NCBI RefSeq assembly: GCF_014649715.1
Contig: NZ_BMTO01000001.1
Coordinates: 459,047 to 523,046, forward strand
Source: Streptomyces lateritius
GTDB lineage: Bacteria; Actinomycetota; Actinomycetes; Streptomycetales; Streptomycetaceae
Direction of reading: 5' to 3'
Length of the DNA: 64,000 nt
A model generated the notes under the pieces. That model saw only the letters and a list, made by a program, of their open reading frames with translations, ran no database searches and was not told the origin of the DNA. This document shows, in pieces, positions 1-6,213 of the stretch. The translations under genes and the position numbers were made by a program. The first letter of the stretch is position 1. Each line of letters starts with the position of its first letter.

Positions 1-370
1 TCGTGGAACCTGAGCAGGTCGTGCGGCGCCAGGGTCAGGCCCCTTCGTCGGGTAGGCGTAGAGGCTGCCGTAGCCGGCACGGACTTCGGTGCAGGCGCTG
101 TCCTGAACGCCGCCACAGCCGAGCATCTCCTACCAGCGGACCGGGTCGCGGGAGCCGGTCGCCTCCAGAAGTCGGCCGAGCAGGCCGTTGTCGGTGACGG
201 GACGGGAGATCGGGGGCCGGCCGAGTCGGGAGAAGGTCCGTTCCGTCGTACTGGACCTCCAGCGGGATACGGAGGTCCACGACCGTGCCCGGACGCGGCC
301 CGGCGGCGGTGGTGACGTCGGTCGCCGGAGTGGTGGCGGTCGCCGCGCTCAGCAGTGCGCTTCTCGACAC
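1..370 (-). pseudogene. Decayed remnant of a gene of unknown function
   Basis: A GTG at 370 opens a frame that reads as an Ala/Thr-rich start followed by TVVDLRIPLEVQYDGTDLLP, which looks like real protein. The frame then turns into Arg/Pro-rich nonsense. A neighbouring frame carries plausible continuations (PVTDNGLLGRLLEATGSRDP, then LGCGGVQDSACTEVRAGYGS) but is interrupted by a TAG near position 135, and further shifts occur toward position 1. This pattern suggests at least one frameshift plus an in-frame stop. I do not recognise the family. It lies downstream of ipdC in the same direction and may continue past the window edge. Sequencing error cannot be excluded. Confidence 0.35.
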
Positions 371-419
371 GTCTCTCGAAAGGGCCGTGGCCGGGGACTC
401 CCTTGCGGGGGATGAGGGT

Positions 420-1469
420 TCACCCAGGTGGTGGCAGGGTGCGGAGCGCCTGCGAGGCCTCGGACATGACGCGGCGGACGAGTTCCTCGCAGCTCGGGAG
501 GTCCTCGATCAGACCCGCCACCTGTCCGGAGGCCATGACGCCGAGGTCGGTGCGGCCCTCGACCATGGAGGCCTTGAGGAGCATGGGGGTGTTCGCGGCG
601 AGCAGGACCTGGCTCCACGACAGGTCCTTGCCGTGCTTCATCGCGAGCCCGTCGCGGATCATCCGTGACCACGACAGGCCCGAGAGCCTCCGGAAACCGG
701 CCGCCCGGCGTACCGCCTGTGCCAACGCCCGTACGCGGCCGGCCCGTTCGAGGGCGGCGACCATCTCCGTACGGAGCATCCGGTGGGGCAGTCCGTCGAC
801 GGCCGTGGTGACGGTGACGTCCTTGACCGAGGCCGCCAGATAGCGCGCCTTGACCGCGTCGGGGACGGTCGAGTCGGAGGTGAGGAGGAAACGGGTGCCC
901 ATGGCGATGCCCGCGGCGCCGTACGAGAGCGCGGCGACCAGACCGCGCCCGTCGTGGAAACCGCCGGCCGCGATCACCGGGATGCCCACGGCGTCGACCA
1001 CCTGCGGCAGCAGTACCGTGGTGGCCACCTCGCCCGTGTGCCCGCCGCCCTCCCCGCCCTGCACGATCACCGCGTCCGCGCCCCAGGCCGCGACCTTCTC
1101 GGCGTGCCGCCGCGCTCCGATCGACGGGATCACGATCACCCCCGCGTTCTTGAGCTCCGCGATCAGCTCCCGCGAGGGGGCGAGGGCGAAGGAGGCGACC
1201 CGCACCCCCTCGTCGACGATGATCCGCGCCCGTTCGCGGGCGTCGCCCGCGTCCGCGCGCAGGTTCACCCCGAAGGGCCGGTCCGTACGGCTCTTCGTCT
1301 CGCGGACCGCGGCCCGCAGTTCCTCGACGCTCATCGTGGCCGAGGCGAGGATGCCGAGCGCGCCCGCCTCGGCCGACGCCGAGACCAGCCGCGGGCCGGC
1401 GACCCACCCCATGCCGGTCTGGACGATCGGGTACCGGACGCCGGTCAGCTCCGTGAGAGCCGTCCTCAT
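420..1469 (-). CDS. ipdC: IpdC-type flavin-dependent oxidoreductase (nitronate monooxygenase family)
   Basis: This 349-residue TIM-barrel protein is of the 2-nitropropane dioxygenase/nitronate monooxygenase family. The N-terminus has the FMN-site pattern QTGMGW (residues 17-22). GGEGGGHTGE (138-147) contains the family His at 144, and AAGGF and MGTRF are the FMN phosphate loops. Its ATG overlaps the stop of the upstream gene as ATGA (1466-1469), so it is the last gene of the four-gene run. In mycobacteria the equivalent gene after ipdAB is IpdC, which acts with IpdF on 5-OH-HIC-CoA before EchA20 opens the five-membered ring. The family match is seen in the sequence; the steroid role is inferred from gene order. 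A generic nitronate monooxygenase is the alternative. Confidence 0.8.
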   Translation of the reverse strand: MRTALTELTGVRYPIVQTGMGWVAGPRLVSASAEAGALGILASATMSVEELRAAVRETKSRTDRPFGVNLRADAGDARERARIIVDEGVRVASFALAPSRELIAELKNAGVIVIPSIGARRHAEKVAAWGADAVIVQGGEGGGHTGEVATTVLLPQVVDAVGIPVIAAGGFHDGRGLVAALSYGAAGIAMGTRFLLTSDSTVPDAVKARYLAASVKDVTVTTAVDGLPHRMLRTEMVAALERAGRVRALAQAVRRAAGFRRLSGLSWSRMIRDGLAMKHGKDLSWSQVLLAANTPMLLKASMVEGRTDLGVMASGQVAGLIEDLPSCEELVRRVMSEASQALRTLPPPG

Positions 1470-2236
1470 GACGCCGTGACCTCGCGGTCGCGCAGCCCGT
1501 CCGGGTCGATGACCATCCGGATGAGCCGCAGCTCCTCGGCGGTCGGTTCGCGCGTGTACGGGACGTCGTCGCCGATCACCAGGTCGAAGCCGGTGGCCTG
1601 CCTGACCCGGTCCACGGTGACGCCCGGGTGGAGGGAGGCGAGCCGCATCGAGCGGTCGGGCGTCTCGAAGTCGAAGACGCCGAGGTCGGAGACGACCCGG
1701 GGGATACGGTGGAAGCGGGTGGCGCCGGCGGCGGCCGCGCGGTCGTGGCCGACGCCGCTGACCATGTCGACGCGTTCGACGAAGACCCGGGGCGAGTGCC
1801 GGGGGATCCAGTAACTCACCGGATTGTTGAGGGTGTTGACCGGCGCCCCGCGGACGCCCAGGAGCTGGCGGGCGGGCCTCGACCAGTCGCCGACGCAGGA
1901 GATGTTCTGGTTGCCGTAACGGTCGATCTGGCTCGCGCCCATCATGACGTGCCGCTTGCCGCCGGTGACCATGGTGAGGTGGCGCCGGTACGGCAGCCAG
2001 CCCTCGACCTCTCCGTCGAGGCCGACCAGCATCGCCTCGCCGTCGGTGAGCAGCAGCTCGGGGGCGAAGGAGCGCTTGGCGAGCCGGGCGCCGAAGGAGG
2101 AGACCGGGGCCATGGCGGCGGCGAGGATCTCGCCGTTGTCGCGCCACGCCTCGGCGCAGGCCACGACGCAGTACTCCGAGCGACTGATCAGCGTCGCCGC
2201 TTGCGCCGCTGCTCCTTGCGCCGCTGCTCCTGTCAT
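1466..2236 (-). CDS. ipdB: IpdB-type CoA-transferase family, beta subunit
   Basis: This 256-residue protein has the class I CoA-transferase beta-subunit fold, with EYCVVACAEAWRDNGEIL near the start, then MVTGGKRHVMMGASQIDRYG and the late GVTVDRVRQATGFDL element typical of 3-oxoadipate CoA-transferase B. In mycobacteria and Rhodococcus, IpdAB hydrolyses the six-membered ring of COCHEA-CoA rather than transferring CoA. It overlaps ipdA upstream and ipdC downstream by ATGA, so the heterodimer subunits are translationally coupled. The first 14 or so residues (AAAQGAAAQAA) come from a short tandem repeat of a 15-bp unit at about 2201-2231 and look like a recent extension; the conserved part begins near TLISRSEYC. 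Assignment to IpdB rests on the ipdA/echA20/ipdC context. Confidence 0.82.
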   Translation of the reverse strand: MTGAAAQGAAAQAATLISRSEYCVVACAEAWRDNGEILAAAMAPVSSFGARLAKRSFAPELLLTDGEAMLVGLDGEVEGWLPYRRHLTMVTGGKRHVMMGASQIDRYGNQNISCVGDWSRPARQLLGVRGAPVNTLNNPVSYWIPRHSPRVFVERVDMVSGVGHDRAAAAGATRFHRIPRVVSDLGVFDFETPDRSMRLASLHPGVTVDRVRQATGFDLVIGDDVPYTREPTAEELRLIRMVIDPDGLRDREVTAS

Positions 2237-3090
2237 CGCTGCTCCTCGTGCCAGGCCTGAACGGCCCGCTGGTAGTCGTCCTCGCTCCTGCCGGACAGGA
2301 ACCGCTCCGCGAACACGGACCAGGGCGTCGTCGCGTACATCCTCTGGAAGGGCTCGTCACGGTCGCGGTCGGGTACGCAGGAGGTGAAGTGGGCGCCGTT
2401 CGGGGTCTCCACGACGCCGGTGACGCAGTGCCGCCCGATGAGAAGGGTCTGCGGGACGGTGTCGCTCCCGAAGCCGTCGACGAGCCGTTCGCAGGAGACG
2501 TACGCGGTGTCGGCGGCCTCGCAGAACAGGTCGTCGAAGTACGGGTCGGGACCGAGGTACTGGCCGTTGCCGAGCCGGTCGGCACGGTTGACGTGGACGA
2601 GGGCCGCCTCCATGCGCAGGGCGGGGACGGCGACGAACTCCTCGTACCCGCCCTCGTCGTCCGCGTACGGCGACCGGACCGTCCGCAGCTCCGGGTTGAC
2701 CGTCATCACGTCCGAACCGAGCCCGGCCCTGACCGGGAGGAACGGCAGTCGGTTGGCGGCGGCGTGCAGGCCCCACATGAACATCGCCTCGTCGAGTTCC
2801 GTCATCGCGAAGGCACCGCGCTCACGGGCGGCCCGGAAGTGCGGTTCGAGGGGGATGGAGTCCAGGGTGGTGAAGGCGGCGACGAGCCGGCGGATGCGTC
2901 CGGCGGCGGCGAGCAGGCCGACGTCCGGGCCGCCGTAGGAGATCACGGTGAGATCGGTGATTTCGGACCGGAGCAGCGCTCTCACCAGCGCCATCGGCTT
3001 ACGGCGCGAGCCCCAGCCGCCGATGCCGATCGTCATCCCGCTGCGCAGCCGACCCACCACCTCCTCGGGCGTCATCGTCTTGTCGCTCAT
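2233..3090 (-). CDS. ipdA: IpdA-type CoA-transferase family, alpha subunit
   Basis: This 285-residue protein is of the CoA-transferase alpha-subunit family. It opens with MTPEEVVGRLRSGMTIGIGG, which holds the glycine loop, then carries VISYGGPDVGLL, GLGSDVMTVNPELRTVRSPY and ALVHVNRADRLGNGQYLGPD. This arrangement resembles mycobacterial IpdA, where IpdAB cleaves the last carbocycle of the steroid nucleus. The ATG at 3090 overlaps the upstream echA20 stop (ATGA at 3087-3090), and its own stop overlaps ipdB. The start was chosen over longer readings because of this coupling and the family N-terminus. A beta-ketoadipate CoA-transferase subunit is a possible alternative, but no aromatic-pathway gene is nearby. 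Confidence 0.83.
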   Translation of the reverse strand: MSDKTMTPEEVVGRLRSGMTIGIGGWGSRRKPMALVRALLRSEITDLTVISYGGPDVGLLAAAGRIRRLVAAFTTLDSIPLEPHFRAARERGAFAMTELDEAMFMWGLHAAANRLPFLPVRAGLGSDVMTVNPELRTVRSPYADDEGGYEEFVAVPALRMEAALVHVNRADRLGNGQYLGPDPYFDDLFCEAADTAYVSCERLVDGFGSDTVPQTLLIGRHCVTGVVETPNGAHFTSCVPDRDRDEPFQRMYATTPWSVFAERFLSGRSEDDYQRAVQAWHEEQR

Positions 3091-3914
3091 GCCGGTCGCT
3101 CCTTTCCGAAGCCGGCGCGGACCCGGTCGGCGACACCGCTGAGACTGGCCTCGAAGGTGAAGCCCTGCTCGAAGCGGTAGCTGCGGCGCACGTCCACCGG
3201 GTCGATCCCGTTGATGGCCGCCTTGGCGAGCCGGATCAGGGACCCGTCCTTGCGGGCGATCTCCCGGGCCAGTTCGAGCGCCGCGTCGAGGAGTCCGGCG
3301 CGCGGGACGACCCGCCAGACCGAGCCGTGGGCGTGCAGTTCGGCGGCGGTGACCGTGCGGGAGGTGTAGTACAGCGCGCGCATCAGGTGCTGCGGGACCA
3401 GCCGGGCGAGGTGGGTGGCCGCGCCGAGCGCGCCCCGGTCCAGCTCCGGCAGCCCGAAGGTGGCGTCCTCGGCGGCCACGATCGCGTCGGCGTTCCCGAC
3501 GAGTCCGATCCCGCCGCCCAGGCAGAAGCCGCCGACGGCCGCGACGACCGGCACCTCGCACTCGTACACCGCCGCGAACGCCTCCGCACAGCCGTGGTTG
3601 GCGCCGATGAGGGCGGTGTGGCCGGTGCCGGTACGCGTGGCTGTGTCCGTGCCGGTGCCGGTGCCCGTGTCCGTGTCGGTCCCGGTGCGCGTGACGGAGT
3701 CGTGCTCGCGCTGCATCTCCTTGAGGTCGACGCCCGCGTTGAAGCCGCGGCCCTCGGCGGTCAGCACCACGCAGCGGTTCTCCCGGTCGCGGCCGGCCGC
3801 GCGGACGGCGTCGGCGAGGTCGTACCAGCCCTGGACGGGGAGGGCGTTGACGGGCGGGAAGTCGACGGTGACAAGAGCGATGCCCTTGTCCGGCCGGGAG
3901 GTGGAGACACCCAT
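3087..3914 (-). CDS. echA20: EchA20-type crotonase (HIEC-CoA ring hydrolase)
   Basis: This 275-residue crotonase-fold protein has the oxyanion segments AEGRGFNAGVDLKEMQR and VAAVGGFCLGGGIGLVGNAD, and the later LPELDRGALGAATHLARLVP. These elements strongly resemble mycobacterial EchA20, which hydrolyses the five-membered ring in HIP catabolism. It is the first gene of the minus-strand operon. The TTTCC/GGAAAGG element in the divergent promoter supplies its ribosome site about 11 nt before the ATG at 3914. An unusual Thr/Gly/Asp-rich stretch of about 25 residues sits between KEMQREHDS and HTALIGANHGC. It is encoded by a hexanucleotide-like GTGCCG repeat, and in mycobacterial homologues as I recall them the flanking motifs are nearly adjacent. 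Confidence 0.82.
   Translation of the reverse strand: MGVSTSRPDKGIALVTVDFPPVNALPVQGWYDLADAVRAAGRDRENRCVVLTAEGRGFNAGVDLKEMQREHDSVTRTGTDTDTGTGTGTDTATRTGTGHTALIGANHGCAEAFAAVYECEVPVVAAVGGFCLGGGIGLVGNADAIVAAEDATFGLPELDRGALGAATHLARLVPQHLMRALYYTSRTVTAAELHAHGSVWRVVPRAGLLDAALELAREIARKDGSLIRLAKAAINGIDPVDVRRSYRFEQGFTFEASLSGVADRVRAGFGKERPA
3619..3695. repeat. Hexanucleotide-like microsatellite inside echA20
   Basis: About 77 bp of imperfect GTGCCG/GTGTCC units encode an alternating Thr-Gly/Thr-Asp/Thr-Arg tract on the minus strand. The period of six keeps the frame. It interrupts an otherwise well-conserved enzyme at a surface-loop position, between two conserved crotonase motifs. Confidence 0.8.
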
Positions 3915-3982
3915 GAGCGGATCAGCTACCTTTCCACCAAACGTTTGTTAGGTGACTGCTTGATGAGGAAAGGTAGCAGCCG
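3915..3982. promoter_or_regulatory. Divergent promoter/operator between echA20 and the SDR pair
   Basis: The 68-bp intergenic region has a perfect 10-bp palindrome CAAACGTTTG at 3938-3947, with partial outward symmetry (ACC..GTT), the form expected of a TetR-family operator. It is flanked by a perfect 11-bp inverted repeat, GCTACCTTTCC (3925-3935) and GGAAAGGTAGC (3967-3977). That repeat contains the Shine-Dalgarno GGAAAGG of each divergent gene. In mycobacteria the matching divergent genes are controlled by KstR2. This palindrome differs from the KstR2 consensus I recall, so a different regulator, not in this window, is likely. Confidence 0.6.
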
Positions 3983-4747
3983 ATGGAGCTGGACGGGAGG
4001 GTCGCCGTCGTCACCGGCGGCACGCGAGGGGTCGGCGCGGGCATCGCCCGGGCCCTCCTGCGGGCCGGGGCGCGGGTGGTCGTCTGCGCGCGCAGGCCAC
4101 CCGACGCACCGGTCGAAGAGGGCGGAAGCGCGGCCGAGTTCGTTCCGCTCGACCTGCGTGACCCGCACGCCGTCGAGGCGTTCCTCACCGGACTCGACGC
4201 GACGCACGGACGGCTCGACGTGCTCGTCAACAACGCCGGCGGAACGCCGTACCGCCTGCTGGGGGAGGGTGAGGCGGAGCGTCACGCCCGGGTCGTCGCC
4301 CTCAACCTGACGGCTCCGCTGACGGTCTCCCTCGCCGCCTACGAGCGGCTGCGCGCCGCGCGCGGCTCGATCGTCATGATCGGCAGCGTCAGCGGAACCC
4401 GCCCCTCGCCGGGCACGGCCGCCTACGGCGCCGCGAAGGCCGGCCTGGAGAACCTGGCCCGGTCCATGGCCGTGGAGTGGGCTCCTCACGTCCGTGTGAA
4501 CACCCTCGTCCTCGGCATGGTCCGCACCGAGCTGTCCCGTCTCCACTACGGCGACGAGGCCGGGATCGCCGCCGTCGGCGCCACCGTCCCGCTCGGCCGG
4601 CTCGCCGAGCCTTCCGAGGTGGGGGAGGCGGCGGTCTTCCTCGCTTCCGACCGGGCGGCGTACGTCACGGGGGCGTCGCTGCTCCTGCACGGGGGCGGGG
4701 AACGCCCGGCCTTTCTGGACGCCGCAACCGTCAACAAGGAGAGCTGA
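3983..4747 (+). CDS. SDR-family oxidoreductase of the HIP-catabolism block
   Basis: This 254-residue classical short-chain dehydrogenase has the cofactor glycine motif TGGTRGVG (residues 11-18), LVNNAG (81-86) and the catalytic triad Ser135, Tyr148 (YGAAK) and Lys152. The late segment PLGRLAEPSEVGEAAVFLAS is typical of FabG-like SDRs. GAGGAAAGG at 3965-3973 precedes the ATG. It diverges from echA20 and is followed one base later by a second SDR. In the mycobacterial locus two SDR genes occupy the same divergent positions (Rv3549c and Rv3548c), so a role in oxidising or reducing a steroid C/D-ring CoA thioester is likely. The exact substrate cannot be read from sequence. Confidence 0.8.
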   Translation: MELDGRVAVVTGGTRGVGAGIARALLRAGARVVVCARRPPDAPVEEGGSAAEFVPLDLRDPHAVEAFLTGLDATHGRLDVLVNNAGGTPYRLLGEGEAERHARVVALNLTAPLTVSLAAYERLRAARGSIVMIGSVSGTRPSPGTAAYGAAKAGLENLARSMAVEWAPHVRVNTLVLGMVRTELSRLHYGDEAGIAAVGATVPLGRLAEPSEVGEAAVFLASDRAAYVTGASLLLHGGGERPAFLDAATVNKES

Positions 4748-4748
4748 C

Positions 4749-5624
4749 ATGGGTCTGTGCGAAGGGCGCGTCGTGATCGTGACGGGCGGCGGGCGAGGGC
4801 TGGGCCGGGCCTACGCGCTCGCCTTCGCGGCCGAAGGCGCGCGGGTCGTCGTCAACGACCTGGGAGTGGGGCTCGACGGAGCCGCCTCCGGGGAGTCACC
4901 GGCCGGACGGGTCGTGGAGGAGATCCGCGCGGCGGGCGGCGAGGCCGTGGCTCACGGCGGCGACATCGCGACGGGAGAGGGCGCGGCCTCGCTGATCGCC
5001 ACCGCGCTCGACACGTACGGCCGACTCGACACCCTGGTCAACAACGCCGGCTTCCTGCGTGACCGGATGCTCGTCAACCTCGACGAGGACGACTGGGACG
5101 CGGTCATGAGGGTGCACCTGAAGGGCCACTTCCTCCCGCTGCGTCACGCGGTCGCCCACTGGCGCGCGGAGGCCAAGGCGGGGCGCGAGGTGTCGGCGCG
5201 GATCGTCAACACCACTTCGGGAGCAGGCCTGTTGGGCAGCATGGGGCAGGGGAATTACGCGGCGGCCAAGGCCGGAATCGTGGGACTCACCCTGGTCGCG
5301 GCGGCCGAGACGGGCCGGTACGGGGTCCAGGTCAACGCGATCGCGCCGGCGGCCAGGACCCGGATGACCGAGCAGGTCTTCGCGGGCCTGGAGGGCGTAC
5401 CGGAGGACGTCTCCCCGCTGGTGGTCTGGCTGGGCTCGGCGGCCTCGGCGGGGGTGACCGGCCGCGTCTTCGAGGCGGAGGGCGGCCGCATCACGGTCAT
5501 GGAGGGCTGGCGGCCCGGCCCGACGGCGGACAAGGGCGGGCGCTGGACTCCGGCGGAGGCGGGGGAGGCGGCGTCGAGGCTCCTGGCCGAGGCGGAGGAG
5601 CCGGGGGCGGTGTACGGGACGTAG
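4749..5624 (+). CDS. SDR-family oxidoreductase, second gene of the pair
   Basis: This 291-residue SDR has TGGGRGLG (residues 12-19), a VVVNDLGV segment like those of the peroxisomal hydroxyacyl-CoA dehydrogenase branch, LVNNAG (96-101), and the catalytic triad Ser157, Tyr170 and Lys174. It has a longer C-terminus (EGGRITVMEGWRPGP onward) than the preceding SDR, as seen in the Rv3548c-like subfamily. The AAGGAGAGCTGAC segment that ends the upstream gene supplies its ribosome site, and only one base separates the two genes, so they are co-transcribed. A dehydrogenase acting on a hydroxyacyl-CoA in steroid-ring degradation fits the context. This is inference. Confidence 0.78.
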   Translation: MGLCEGRVVIVTGGGRGLGRAYALAFAAEGARVVVNDLGVGLDGAASGESPAGRVVEEIRAAGGEAVAHGGDIATGEGAASLIATALDTYGRLDTLVNNAGFLRDRMLVNLDEDDWDAVMRVHLKGHFLPLRHAVAHWRAEAKAGREVSARIVNTTSGAGLLGSMGQGNYAAAKAGIVGLTLVAAAETGRYGVQVNAIAPAARTRMTEQVFAGLEGVPEDVSPLVVWLGSAASAGVTGRVFEAEGGRITVMEGWRPGPTADKGGRWTPAEAGEAASRLLAEAEEPGAVYGT

Positions 5625-5636
5625 GGCCTGCGCCGC

Positions 5637-5670
5637 TGGGGGCGGTGGGCGGGCGCACACGCCGCCCCCA
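5637..5670 (+). terminator. Putative terminator after the SDR pair
   Basis: A 9-bp perfect GC stem, TGGGGGCGG (5637-5645) with CCGCCCCCA (5662-5670), lies just past the stop of the second SDR. There is no T-run, as is common in Streptomyces. Confidence 0.5.
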
Positions 5671-5745
5671 CAACGGGCAGAAGAAGTTAACATCCGGAAA
5701 ATTGAGCGGAGTTGGACTGTCGACGGTGGGTCTACGCGCGTCATC

Positions 5746-6177
5746 ATGCTGCCCATGCGAATCCCCCCACGCCTCACCGTCATCGGCGGCGCCGCCGCCC
5801 TCCTCTCCACCCTCGTCCTCGGAGCCCCGGCCACGGCCGCCCCGGCGTCACCGCCGGCCGGCCTGTCGGCCACGCTGTCGGGCGTCGCCGCCGTCGGCGA
5901 GATCTGTTACTCCGACCTGCCCTCCCAGGCCCACGACACCCTCCGCCTGATCGACGCGGGCGGCCCGTATCCGTACCGCCAGGACGGCAGTGTCTTCCAG
6001 AACCGCGAAGGCATACTCCCGGCCCACTCGACGGGCTACTACCACGAGTACACGGTCAAGACGCCGGGTGCGACGACGCGCGGCGCCCGGCGCATCGTGA
6101 CCGGCTCGTCGTACGAGGAGGACTACTACACCGCCGACCACTACGCCTCGTTCGACCTCGTCGACCACGACTGCTGA
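5746..6177 (+). CDS. Secreted guanyl-specific ribonuclease (RNase Sa family)
   Basis: This 143-residue protein has a signal peptide (RIPPRLTVIGGAAALLSTLV, ending near ATAAPA) and a mature domain of about 100 residues closely resembling Streptomyces RNase Sa. CYSDLPSQAHDTLRLI opens the fold and DGSVFQNREGILP carries the catalytic Glu. GYYHEYTVKTPG and TRGARRI carry the Arg, YYTADHYASFDLVD carries the catalytic His, and a terminal Cys pairs with the first Cys. The enzyme cleaves RNA 3' of guanosine outside the cell. No barstar-like inhibitor gene is adjacent, as expected for an exported enzyme. A second in-frame ATG at 5755 is an equally plausible start because neither has a clear ribosome site. 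Confidence 0.9.
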   Translation: MLPMRIPPRLTVIGGAAALLSTLVLGAPATAAPASPPAGLSATLSGVAAVGEICYSDLPSQAHDTLRLIDAGGPYPYRQDGSVFQNREGILPAHSTGYYHEYTVKTPGATTRGARRIVTGSSYEEDYYTADHYASFDLVDHDC

Positions 6178-6213
6178 GGCGCGCGGCCAGGTTTCGCCGG
6201 CCGTGCGTCCGGG

